Origin: Rhizobiaceae bacterium
Lineage (GTDB): Bacteria > Pseudomonadota > Alphaproteobacteria > Rhizobiales > Rhizobiaceae
Reading direction: 5' to 3'
Assembly: GCA_023953845.1 (NCBI GenBank)
Contig: JAMLJC010000002.1
Span: 372,001 to 436,000, forward strand
DNA: 64,000 nt
The position numbers were made by a program, and so were the translations under genes. Numbering within the stretch: the first letter of the stretch is position 1; every line of letters starts with the position of its first letter. Positions 34,682 to 44,389 of this stretch are shown one piece after another. Under the pieces are notes generated by a model. That model searched no databases and was not told the origin of the DNA. It saw only the letters and a program-made list of their open reading frames with translations.

Positions 34682-34716
34682 CCTCTCGACAGGCTTCTGG
34701 CGAGCGCGAGGTTTTT
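34682..34716 (+). terminator. Possible intrinsic terminator after murB
   Basis: CCTCTCG (34682-34688) and CGCGAGG (34705-34711) pair with one mismatch and are followed by TTTTT, 8 bp after the murB stop. If it works, murB would be cut off from ddlB-ftsQAZ, which would then need their own promoter. Confidence 0.4.
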
Positions 34717-34825
34717 CCATCTGGAATAGGCCTCTGTCTGCCCTTTTTTGAGTAGGGAAAGGAGTCTTAATGATACTTTCCGCAATTTATTGTCGGGTAT
34801 TGTGAGGCATGTTATTTGATTGAAC

Positions 34826-35056
34826 ATGCGCGCGGTTCAATTGCTCATGGCAGGCAGTTTATGCTGCTTTCTTTTAATGATTCCAATGGTTTTGTATCCT
34901 GAATCGTTCGTCACAAGCGCGGCTCGCAGGGATCAATGCACTCGGCTGCTTGAATCGTACCAGACGTCCGGTCATGTTCCTGCCGCAGGCACTCACGAGC
35001 GCTCGACCTATGCCGAGTGCTATCAGCTGATCTGTGGTGTCGCGCTGGGCCAATAA
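34826..35056 (+). CDS. Small hypothetical membrane protein between the two murB repeats
   Basis: 76-residue frame from ATG 34826 (a TTG at 34820 is also in frame). N-terminal hydrophobic helix (about 4-24, with two adjacent Cys), then a polar tail with three more Cys, ending GVALGQ. No strong ribosome site precedes it. A separate 11-codon frame with a good AAAGGAG site starts at ATG 34770 and ends 20 bp upstream, so coupling is conceivable. Base composition is visibly richer in A/T than the neighbouring mur genes. Its stop TAA uses the first two bases of repeat copy 2, so the frame exactly fills the inserted segment. I recognise no family; it may be cargo of an insertion or simply a chance ORF. 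Confidence 0.35.
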   Translation: MRAVQLLMAGSLCCFLLMIPMVLYPESFVTSAARRDQCTRLLESYQTSGHVPAAGTHERSTYAECYQLICGVALGQ

Positions 35057-35099
35057 GGGGCGCGAGGTCCACCAGTTCCTTGGACAATTGCTTTAAGCG
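35055..35099 (+). repeat. Direct repeat copy 2 (duplicated murB 3' end)
   Basis: 45 bp matching 34632-34676 with two differences; in the murB frame it would still encode the same C-terminal residues and stop. The sole difference inside the coding part is synonymous, which suggests that this copy was once under coding selection and may be the older murB end, displaced when the intervening segment arrived. Confidence 0.8.
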
Positions 35100-35385
35100 C
35101 GACCGCTCGTCGGACCTGTCCCGTTTCGATTCACAGGCCGATGCAAATGAGTCACACTCAGGACCGTTTTCATCGCGTTGGAATCGAAAGATGAATCGGT
35201 TCGAATTTTATTCAAATTCGGTTCTTGCCACAGAATCCAACCTCTGATTCTTTGGGGTTGTAGCGTTCCTGATTTGAGTCGTCGGCGTGTCGTAACACGC
35301 GGTTTCCGGCCGAGGGGCTAAAGCCGGAAATGGTCGAGTCATGGGCTGAAATATCAATCCCTCAATTCAGGGGAAATGAGAGGGT
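35100..35385 (+). promoter_or_regulatory. AT-rich upstream region of ddlB with tandem hairpins
   Basis: 286 bp without a supported gene. It holds two perfect stem-loops back to back: GCGTGT-cgta-ACACGC (35285-35300) and TTTCCGGC/GCCGGAAA (35303-35330), about 55 bp before ddlB. Further upstream CGAATTT and AAATTCG pair around TATTC (about 35202-35220). A promoter for ddlB-ftsQAZ is expected here because the cluster is otherwise contiguous, but I cannot place its boxes with confidence. Confidence 0.4.
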
Positions 35386-36312
35386 ATGACCAAAAAGCAC
35401 GTGGCCGTACTGATGGGGGGATTCTCGTCGGAGCGGCCGGTTTCGCTCTCTTCGGGCAATGCCTGTGCGGACGCGCTCGAGGCTCAGGGTTATCGCGTCA
35501 CCCGTGTCGATGTGGCGAGAGACGTCGGCTCGGTGCTCGCGGATTTGCGGCCGGACGCGGCGTTCAACGCCCTTCATGGTCCTTTCGGCGAGGACGGCAC
35601 GATCCAGGGCATTCTCGAATATCTCGGCATTCCATACACCCATTCCGGCGTGCTGGCTTCCGCTCTCGCCATGAACAAGGAGAAGGCCAAGCGCATCGCC
35701 AAGGCCGCCGGCATTCCCGTGGCGGAATCGCGCGTCGTCAACCGCAAGACCATTGCCGGCGAGCATCCGATGAAGCCGCCTTACGTGGTGAAGCCTGTCA
35801 ACGAAGGCTCCAGCTTCGGCGTCGTCATCGTCCGGGAAGGGCAGTCCCATCCTCCGCAGGTGGTCGCTTCGGCCGAGTGGCGCTACGGCGACCAGGTGAT
35901 GGTCGAGCGCTACGTGCACGGCCGCGAACTGACCTGCGCGGTGATGGGCGACGTGGCGCTCGGCGTCTGCGAGATCATTCCCGTCGGCCACAACTTCTAC
36001 GATTACGACTCCAAATACGTGCCGGGCGGATCAAAACACGAAGTTCCGGCAAAAATTTCACCGAATATTTACCAAAAACTACAGACACTGGCGCTCAAGG
36101 CACACCAAGCGATCGGCTGTCGCGGCGTTTCCAGATCTGACTTCCGTTACGACGATCGTCACTCCGAAAACGGCGAGATTGTCTGGCTGGAAGTGAACAC
36201 CCAGCCGGGCATGACGCCTACCTCCTTGGTGCCAGAGATCGCCGCGCATGCGGGACACACGTTCGGCGAGCTCTTGAGTTGGATGGTGGAGGACGCCTCG
36301 TGTTTGCGTTAG
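35386..36312 (+). CDS. ddlB: D-alanine--D-alanine ligase
   Basis: 308-aa ATP-grasp enzyme making D-Ala-D-Ala for MurF. KKHVAVLMGGFSSERPVSLSSG is the N-terminal mark, followed by FNALHGPFGEDGTIQGILEYLGIPYTHSG-type residues, the ATP-binding VKPVNEGSSFGV, RSDFRYD, and EVNTQPGMTPTSL near the end. ATG at 35386 with GAGAGG upstream. Its 3' end overlaps ftsQ by 13 bp. First gene after the atypical gap in the cluster. Confidence 0.96.
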   Translation: MTKKHVAVLMGGFSSERPVSLSSGNACADALEAQGYRVTRVDVARDVGSVLADLRPDAAFNALHGPFGEDGTIQGILEYLGIPYTHSGVLASALAMNKEKAKRIAKAAGIPVAESRVVNRKTIAGEHPMKPPYVVKPVNEGSSFGVVIVREGQSHPPQVVASAEWRYGDQVMVERYVHGRELTCAVMGDVALGVCEIIPVGHNFYDYDSKYVPGGSKHEVPAKISPNIYQKLQTLALKAHQAIGCRGVSRSDFRYDDRHSENGEIVWLEVNTQPGMTPTSLVPEIAAHAGHTFGELLSWMVEDASCLR

Positions 36313-37241
36313 GGACGGGACGGGATGAAAGGAGCAGTGCGCCGGGCGCGCGCGGCGGCTCGTTCGTTGCGTTTCAAGAGAAGCTGGTTCTGCCGAAGTG
36401 GCTGCGCCGACCGGCGCGGCTGCTCAAGCGTCTGAACAGCGGCGAGATCACGCCGCCGCGTTTCGCCGCGACGGCGATGACCGCTATTTTCCTCGGCGCC
36501 ACCGGCGCTTACGGCGCCTATCTTGGCGGACATATTCCCGACTATGCGCAGGCGGTGACGGCGCGCACCGGCTTCGCCGTCGACCAGGTTCGCGTCATCG
36601 GCCACAAGCAGACCTCCGAGATCGACATTCTCGACCGCCTCGAACTGGACGGCTGGACGTCGCTGGTCGGCTTCAACGCCGAGGCAGCGCGCGAGCGCGT
36701 CGCTTCGCTGTCCTGGGTGGAGGTCGCCTCCGTCCGCAAGGTCTATCCGGATGGCATCGAGGTGCAGATCAAGGAGCGCGAGCCTTTCGCGATCTGGCAG
36801 CACGGCAACGAGCTCTCGGTGATCGAGAAGGACGGCAAGGTGATCGTTCCCTTTACCGGCGGTTCGCTGTCGGGCCTGCCGCAGGTCATCGGGGTCGGCG
36901 CTGCCGAGAACGCGCAGGCGTTCCTGGCCAAGGTCGCGGCGCATCCGGCGCTCGCGCCGCGCGTCAAGGCCTATGTCCGCGTGGCGGAGCGCCGCTGGGA
37001 TCTGCGTCTCAACAACGGCATGACGGTGAAGCTGCCGGAGGATGGCGAGGATCAGGCGATGGTGGACCTGCTCGCCTTCGATCGCGACGGCGCGCTCCTG
37101 TCGCGCGACGTGGTGGCGGTCGACATGCGCATACCCGACCGGCTGGTGCTGCAGCTTTCGCCGGAAGGCATGGAGCGCCGCACGGCGGAACTCGAAGCGC
37201 AGGCCAAGGCGCGCAAGAAGGCCGGGAAGAGCAACACATGA
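36300..37241 (+). CDS. ftsQ: Cell division protein FtsQ
   Basis: 313-aa bitopic divisome protein: cytoplasmic N terminus of about 55 residues, one membrane helix (about 60-82), then a POTRA domain (FAVDQVRVIGHKQTSEIDILDRL) and the beta domain (SWVEVASVRKVYPDGIEVQIKEREPFAIWQ). It links FtsA-side and FtsL/B-side partners. The GTG at 36300 is preceded by GGAGG with 7-nt spacing and is my choice; a TTG at 36279 is also in frame. Overlaps ddlB and, by 4 bp, ftsA. Confidence 0.93.
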   Translation: MFALGTGRDERSSAPGARGGSFVAFQEKLVLPKWLRRPARLLKRLNSGEITPPRFAATAMTAIFLGATGAYGAYLGGHIPDYAQAVTARTGFAVDQVRVIGHKQTSEIDILDRLELDGWTSLVGFNAEAARERVASLSWVEVASVRKVYPDGIEVQIKEREPFAIWQHGNELSVIEKDGKVIVPFTGGSLSGLPQVIGVGAAENAQAFLAKVAAHPALAPRVKAYVRVAERRWDLRLNNGMTVKLPEDGEDQAMVDLLAFDRDGALLSRDVVAVDMRIPDRLVLQLSPEGMERRTAELEAQAKARKKAGKSNT

Positions 37242-38542
37242 GCTGGCTCGGCGCACAATCGACCGACATACCGCGCTCCGGAATCGTCACCGTGCTCGAC
37301 GTGGGGTCGAGCAAGGTCTGCTGCATGATCGCCAAGCTGAAGCCGAGCGAGGGCAGCCAGCTGCTCAAGGGCCGGACGCATCAGATCCGGGTTATCGGCA
37401 TCGGTCATCAGAAGTCGCAGGGCGTGAAATCCGGCGTCATCGTCGATCTCAACCGTGCCGAACAGGCGATCCGGCTCGCGGTCGACGCGGCCGAGCGGAT
37501 GGCCGGTCTCACGGTGGATTCGCTGATCGTCAACCTCAGCGCCGGGCGTCTCCGCAGCGAGACCTTTTCCGCCGCGATCAATCTCGGCGGCCATGAGGTC
37601 GAGGCGGCGGACGTGAAGCGCGTTCTGGCCGCCGGCGCCAAGCAGGCGCTGAAGGCGCAGAGGCAGGTCGTGCATTCGCTGCCGGTGGCCTTCTCGCTCG
37701 ACGGGGAGCGCGGCGTGCGCGATCCGCGCGGCATGATCGGCGACACGCTCGGCGTCGACATGCATGTGCTGACCGGCGACGCTGCGCCGCTGCGCAATCT
37801 GGAACTCTGCATCAACCGTTCGCATCTCTCGGTAGAGCGGATGGTCGCGACATCCTACGCCAGCGGCCTGTCGGCGCTCGTGGATGACGAACTGGAGATG
37901 GGCGCTGCCTGCATCGACATGGGCGGCGGCACGACGACGATCTCGGTGTTCGCGGACGGCAAGTTCGTTCACGCGGACGCCATTCCGGTCGGCGGCAACC
38001 ACGTCACGCTCGATCTCGCCAAAGGCCTGTCGACGCGGCTCGACGATGCCGAGCGGCTGAAGGTCATGCATGGCTCGGCTCTGCCCGGCGGCGCCGACGA
38101 TCGCGATATCGTTTCCGTCCGGCCGATCGGCGACGAGAGCGACGTGGCCATTCAGGTGCCGCGCGCGGCGATGACCAGGATCATCCGCGCCCGCATCGAG
38201 GAGACGCTGGAAATGCTGCGTGACCGGCTGAACGCATCCGGATACGGCAACGTCGTCGGCAAGCGGGTGATTCTGACCGGCGGCGCAAGCCAGCTCGGCG
38301 GTCTGCCGGAAGCGGCGCGGCGCGTGATCGGACGCAATGTGCGGCTCGGTCGGCCGCTCGGCGTGGCCGGCCTGCCGGAAGCGGCGAAGGGGCCGGCATT
38401 CGCAACGGCGGTCGGGCTTCTGATCTATCCGCAGGCGGCAGGACTGGAAGGGCGGCAGCCGAAGGGTGGACAGGTGTTGCGCGCAACGGGCACGAACGGC
38501 CGGCTCCAGCGGGTCGGTCAGTGGATCAGGGACAGTTTTTAG
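37238..38542 (+). CDS. ftsA: Cell division protein FtsA
   Basis: 434-aa actin-like protein tethering FtsZ to the membrane. VTVLDVGSSKVCCMIAKL is the phosphate-1 motif, the 1C insert follows (about 95-175, with VVHSLPVAFSLDGERGVRDPRGMIG), ACIDMGGGTTTISVFADGK is phosphate 2, and VILTGGASQLGGLPE lies in the adenosine region. The C-terminal GQWIRDSF is the amphipathic membrane-targeting helix. The ATG lies inside the ftsQ stop; an open frame far upstream in ftsQ is a shadow. Confidence 0.96.
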   Translation: MSWLGAQSTDIPRSGIVTVLDVGSSKVCCMIAKLKPSEGSQLLKGRTHQIRVIGIGHQKSQGVKSGVIVDLNRAEQAIRLAVDAAERMAGLTVDSLIVNLSAGRLRSETFSAAINLGGHEVEAADVKRVLAAGAKQALKAQRQVVHSLPVAFSLDGERGVRDPRGMIGDTLGVDMHVLTGDAAPLRNLELCINRSHLSVERMVATSYASGLSALVDDELEMGAACIDMGGGTTTISVFADGKFVHADAIPVGGNHVTLDLAKGLSTRLDDAERLKVMHGSALPGGADDRDIVSVRPIGDESDVAIQVPRAAMTRIIRARIEETLEMLRDRLNASGYGNVVGKRVILTGGASQLGGLPEAARRVIGRNVRLGRPLGVAGLPEAAKGPAFATAVGLLIYPQAAGLEGRQPKGGQVLRATGTNGRLQRVGQWIRDSF

Positions 38543-38614
38543 TTTCGAGTTTGGCGGGGACAGCCCCATTGGCGGCCGCAGCGGCGAGCGGCGAAAAGGC
38601 GAAGGAAGACAGAA

Positions 38615-40288
<1,674 letters not shown>

Positions 40289-40315
40289 TCTCCGCGGAGT
40301 CGTTCACCCGATATT

Positions 40316-40342
40316 ACGGGCAGGCGCAAAACGCCTGCCCGT
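40316..40342 (+). terminator. Hairpin after ftsZ
   Basis: Perfect 11-bp stem ACGGGCAGGCG / CGCCTGCCCGT with loop CAAAA, 27 bp after the ftsZ stop. No T-run on this strand, but its strength and position fit the end of the dcw transcript. Confidence 0.7.
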
Positions 40343-40347
40343 ATTCG

Positions 40348-40363
40348 TTAAAAAAGCATTCAC
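40348..40363 (+). promoter_or_regulatory. Possible CtrA-type box upstream of lpxC
   Basis: TTAA, 7 bp, then TTCAC, one mismatch from the CtrA consensus TTAA-N7-TTAAC, in the ftsZ-lpxC gap. CtrA controls division genes in many Hyphomicrobiales. One near-match by eye is weak evidence. Confidence 0.25.
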
Positions 40364-40567
40364 TTCAAAGCCTTATCTTCGTATCTGAAAGTCCGGTCGT
40401 CGTTACACGGAGTAAGAAACCGTGATTTGGAGTCTTTCCAGCCGGAGACTATCTTCCGGCCCGGAAGTCGACGGCGGATCGTAACCAGTCTGGAGGAGCC
40501 ATCCTCCGCCGCACGGAAAGAAATCCGCGGCCTCACGGGGGGCGAGGCGGAATCTCGACGACGGGCC

Positions 40568-41518
40568 ATGGGGTTTGGTTTGCAGGAATATCAGACGACT
40601 TTAGGAGCCAGCGTCACGCTATCGGGTACGGGCGTGCATAGCGGCAAGCCGGCGACGGTCCGGTTCCATCCGGCCGATGCCGACATGGGCGTGGTCTTCC
40701 ATGTGACCGCCGCCGACGGTGCCGTCCGCGAGTTGCGCGCATTGCATTCCTCGGTAGGTTCCACCGATCTCTGCACGGTTCTGGGTGATCCGGCCGGCGC
40801 GCATGTCGCGACGGTCGAACATCTGATGGCGGCGCTTTTCGGCATGGGCATAGACAATGTCGTCGTCGAGATCGATGGCGGCGAGGTGCCTATTCTCGAC
40901 GGCAGCGCCATGCCTTTCGTCGCGGCGTTCGAACAGGCCGGCATCGAACAGCTTGCGCTGCGCCGCCGCTATCTCCGCATCATCAAGCCGGTGCGGGTCG
41001 AGAACGGGGCCTCCTGGGCGGAGTTCCGGCCCTATAACGGTATCCGGTTCGAGGTGGAGATCGATTTCGAATCACCCGCCATCGGCCGGCAGGTCTTTGC
41101 CGGCGACGTATCGGCAGAAATGTTCCGCAACCAGATCGCGCAGGCTCGCACCTTCGGTTTCATGAAGGATGTGGAGCGGCTTTGGGCGGCCGGCTACGCG
41201 CTCGGCTCCTCGCTCGAGAATTCCTTGGTGATCGGCGACGACCACCGCGTGATCAATATGGGCGGGTTGCGCTGCGAGAACGAGTTCGTGCGGCACAAGG
41301 TGCTGGACGCGATGGGCGATCTGGCGCTTGCCGGCGCGCGTTTCATCGGCTGCTTCCGGTCCTATCGGGGCGGGCACAAGCTGAACGCGGCGGCGCTGCG
41401 CCGCCTGCTGTCGGACGCATCCGCCTTCGAGATCGTCGAGACGTCGCGGCGTTCGCGCAGCCGCTCGGCAGAAATGCAGGCGGTCAGCGCACCGGCCTAT
41501 GCGCCGTGGACTCTCTGA
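40568..41518 (+). CDS. lpxC: UDP-3-O-acyl-N-acetylglucosamine deacetylase LpxC
   Basis: 316-aa zinc enzyme for the first committed step of lipid A synthesis. Zinc ligands are H85 (in VEHLMAAL, with catalytic E84), H243 and D247 (RHKVLDAMGD); H270 is in the GGHKLN loop. ATG at 40568 gives MGFGLQEYQTTL, the usual start in relatives; the frame remains open to 40427. It stands 279 bp after ftsZ, beyond a hairpin, so it probably has its own promoter. bamD follows 184 bp later, the order common in alphaproteobacteria. Confidence 0.95.
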   Translation: MGFGLQEYQTTLGASVTLSGTGVHSGKPATVRFHPADADMGVVFHVTAADGAVRELRALHSSVGSTDLCTVLGDPAGAHVATVEHLMAALFGMGIDNVVVEIDGGEVPILDGSAMPFVAAFEQAGIEQLALRRRYLRIIKPVRVENGASWAEFRPYNGIRFEVEIDFESPAIGRQVFAGDVSAEMFRNQIAQARTFGFMKDVERLWAAGYALGSSLENSLVIGDDHRVINMGGLRCENEFVRHKVLDAMGDLALAGARFIGCFRSYRGGHKLNAAALRRLLSDASAFEIVETSRRSRSRSAEMQAVSAPAYAPWTL

Positions 41519-41702
41519 GCTGGCGGCGTAAGGTTTCAGGCCGTTAACTAAATTTTTCGAGCTGTTGCCTGATGGTGACGATTCCAGGCATGGCGCGCCA
41601 CAAAAATGCGCCATTGCGGGAGCATGGCGTTGCCCGGCAGGGTGGGTTATGTTTTATGGCTCGGTGCTCGACGCAGTGACGCCGAAGGGGCGAACTTCAA
41701 AG

Positions 41703-42566
41703 ATGCTGTTTAATTCCGGTGGAAAGGCGAGGGGGGTACGCGCGGCCTTGACGTCGCTCGTGATCGTGGCGGCGCCGCTCCTGCTTTCGGCGTGCCAGTC
41801 CGACGACGACATCAATCTCGCGACCTATGTCGAGCAGACCGATCCAGCCGACCAGCTCTACAATGAAGGCCTCGCCAATCTGAATGCCGGCCGCCTCAAG
41901 GAGGCCGAGCGCAAGTTCGCGGCTATCGACCGGCAGCACCCTTATTCGGAATATGCGCGCAAGGCGATGGTGATGAGCGCCTTCACCAGCTATCGCAACG
42001 GCAATTATGACGAGGCGATCAATGCAGGGAAGCGCTACGTGCAGCTCTACCCCTCGACTCCGGACGCCGCCTACGCGCAATATATCGTCGGTCTTTCCTA
42101 TTTCCGCCAGATCCGCGACGTAACGCAGGATCAGAAGGAATCGCGCCGCGCCATCGAGGCGATGGAGGAAGTCGTCCAGCGTTGGCCCGATTCGGAATAT
42201 GTGGACGATGCGCAGGCCAAGATCCGCTTCGCGCGCGACCAGCTTGCCGGCAAGGAAATGCAGATCGGCCGCTACTATCTGGAGCGTCGCGAGTATATCG
42301 CGTCGATCAAACGCTTCCGGTTCGTGGTCGAGAACTATTCGAACACGCGCCATGTCGAAGAGGCGCTGGCGCGTCTGACGGAGGCGTATTACGCCATGGG
42401 TCTGGCGCAGGAAGCGCAGGCGGCCGCAGCGGTGCTCGGCCAGAACTTCCCCGACAGCCAGTGGTACGCCGATTCCTACAAGCTGCTGCAGTCGGGCGGT
42501 CTGGAGCCGCGCCAAAGCGCAGGCTCGTGGCTGTCGAACGTCGGTAAACTCGTCGTCGGGGGATGA
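41703..42566 (+). CDS. bamD: Outer membrane assembly lipoprotein BamD
   Basis: 287-aa lipoprotein of the BAM complex that inserts outer membrane beta-barrels. Signal peptide with lipobox LLSAC near residue 28, then five TPR-like repeats (about 48-260); QLYNEGLANLNAGRLKEAERKF and YPSTPDAAYAQYIVGLSYF are typical. ATG at 41703 gives a standard lipoprotein signal; an upstream ATG at 41649 is in frame with a fair ribosome site, so the start is not settled. Followed 21 bp later by recN. Confidence 0.93.
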   Translation: MLFNSGGKARGVRAALTSLVIVAAPLLLSACQSDDDINLATYVEQTDPADQLYNEGLANLNAGRLKEAERKFAAIDRQHPYSEYARKAMVMSAFTSYRNGNYDEAINAGKRYVQLYPSTPDAAYAQYIVGLSYFRQIRDVTQDQKESRRAIEAMEEVVQRWPDSEYVDDAQAKIRFARDQLAGKEMQIGRYYLERREYIASIKRFRFVVENYSNTRHVEEALARLTEAYYAMGLAQEAQAAAAVLGQNFPDSQWYADSYKLLQSGGLEPRQSAGSWLSNVGKLVVGG

Positions 42567-42587
42567 TCCGAAGGGATCTGACGCCCG

Positions 42588-44255
42588 ATGCTATCCCAGC
42601 TTTCGATCCGTGATATCGTCCTGATCGAGCGGCTAGACCTTGAGTTCGCCTCGGGGCTGTCAGTCCTCACCGGCGAGACGGGCGCCGGCAAATCCATTCT
42701 TCTCGACGCGTTGTCGCTGGCGCTTGGCGCGCGCGGCGACGCTTCGCTCGTTCGTCATGGTGCCGCGCAGGGACAGGTGACCGCGGTCTTCGACGTGCCG
42801 CGCAACCATCCGGCGCGCACGATCCTGGCGGAAAATGCGCTGGACGACGACGGCGACATCCTTTTGCGGCGGGTGCAGACGGCGGACGGGCGTACCCGCG
42901 TCTTCGTCAACGACCAGCCGGCGAGCGTGGCGCTGATGCGCGAAATCGGCCGGGCGCTGGTCGAAATCCACGGACAGCACGACGACAGGGCGCTGGTCGA
43001 CGCCGCCGCGCATCGCGACCTGCTGGACGCTTTCGGCGGCCATCTCGGTGCCGTTCGCGGCGTTGGAGAGGCATGGCGGCTCTGGCGCGAGGCCGAGCAG
43101 GAACTCTTGCGCCATCGCGCCAAGGTCGAGGCAGCCGCGCGCGAGGCCGACTATCTGCGCGCTTCCGCGGAAGAACTTACCAGGCTCGATCCGCAGCCGG
43201 GCGAGGAGACCGAGCTTGCCGGAAAGCGCACCGCCATGATGCGCGCGGAAAAGATCGCGACGGACATCAAGGATGCCGAGGATGTGCTGTCGGGTTCCGG
43301 TTCGCCGTTGCCGCCGCTGGCGGGCCTGCTCAGGCGTCTCCAGCGCAAGCAGGCGGATGTTCCCGGCCTGCTCGACGAAATCATCCGGACGCTGGATGAG
43401 GCGTTGATCTCGCTTGACGAGGCGCAGTCCGCGGTCGATGTCGCCATGCGGGCGGCCGAATTCGATCCGCAGGCGCTCGAGCAATCCGAGGAACGCTTGT
43501 TCGCCCTGCGCGCCGCGTCTCGCAAATTCTCGGTGCCGGTGGACGATCTTGCCGCGCTGCGCGACGCCATGGCGGCGGACCTCGCCGACCTCGACGCGGG
43601 CGAGGAGCGGCTGCAGGTGCTGGAACGGCAGGTAGCGGCCGCTCGCGACGCCTATGACGGGCTGGCGGAAGAGCTTTCCGGCCTGCGCGCGGCGGCGGCG
43701 ACGAACCTTGCGCAGGTGGTGATGGCGGAACTGCCGGCGCTGAAGCTGGAACGGGCGGAATTCATCGTCGAGACCGCGACCGATCCGGAAAACCGGCAGG
43801 AGACCGGCATCGACCAGATCGAATTCTGGGTGCGGACCAATCCGGGCACGCGTGCCGGACCGATGATGCGCGTGGCTTCCGGGGGCGAACTGTCGCGCTT
43901 CCTGCTGGCGTTGAAGGTGGCGCTCGCCGACCGCGGCTCCGCCCCGACGCTGGTCTTCGACGAGATCGATACCGGCGTCGGCGGCGCGGTGGCGGACGCC
44001 ATCGGTCAGCGTCTCGCGCGACTGGCCAAGCGCGTGCAGGTCCTGTCGGTCACGCATGCGCCGCAGGTGGCGGCCCGCGCCGACACGCATCTGCTTATCG
44101 CGAAATCCGGCAATGCCGACCGCGTGGCGACCGGCGTCAAGGAGATCGACCGTGACGCGCGGCAGGAGGAGATCGCGCGGATGCTCGCCGGCGCGACCAT
44201 CACCGACGAGGCGCGCGCCGCGGCAGCAAGGCTGTTGAGAGAGAACGCGGCCTGA
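42588..44255 (+). CDS. recN: DNA repair protein RecN
   Basis: 555-aa SMC-like ATPase for double-strand break repair. Walker A GETGAGKS (29-36) is at the N terminus. A central coiled coil (about 155-370) follows, then the ABC signature ASGGELSRFLLALK and the Walker B LVFDEIDTGVGG, plus the D-loop region VTHAPQVAARADTH. Full length. It follows bamD closely and is 134 bp ahead of ligA, the usual local order. No LexA box is obvious upstream. Confidence 0.96.
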   Translation: MLSQLSIRDIVLIERLDLEFASGLSVLTGETGAGKSILLDALSLALGARGDASLVRHGAAQGQVTAVFDVPRNHPARTILAENALDDDGDILLRRVQTADGRTRVFVNDQPASVALMREIGRALVEIHGQHDDRALVDAAAHRDLLDAFGGHLGAVRGVGEAWRLWREAEQELLRHRAKVEAAAREADYLRASAEELTRLDPQPGEETELAGKRTAMMRAEKIATDIKDAEDVLSGSGSPLPPLAGLLRRLQRKQADVPGLLDEIIRTLDEALISLDEAQSAVDVAMRAAEFDPQALEQSEERLFALRAASRKFSVPVDDLAALRDAMAADLADLDAGEERLQVLERQVAAARDAYDGLAEELSGLRAAAATNLAQVVMAELPALKLERAEFIVETATDPENRQETGIDQIEFWVRTNPGTRAGPMMRVASGGELSRFLLALKVALADRGSAPTLVFDEIDTGVGGAVADAIGQRLARLAKRVQVLSVTHAPQVAARADTHLLIAKSGNADRVATGVKEIDRDARQEEIARMLAGATITDEARAAAARLLRENAA

Positions 44256-44389
44256 CCATTCTGTCGGCCATTGTCAGCTTGCCGGGCCGATAGTCGGCCA
44301 ATCCGGTTTACATTTGCGCCGTTTTCTTGCCAGAACTGAGCCATTCCGGCGCTGCCGGGCATGTCCATGTTTCGCGCCGGAGTTCATCC

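Noticed and set aside
36398..37237. Long N-terminal extension of ftsA through ftsQ
   Set aside because: The FtsA homology begins at the ATG at 37238; ftsQ in another frame carries helix and POTRA motifs.
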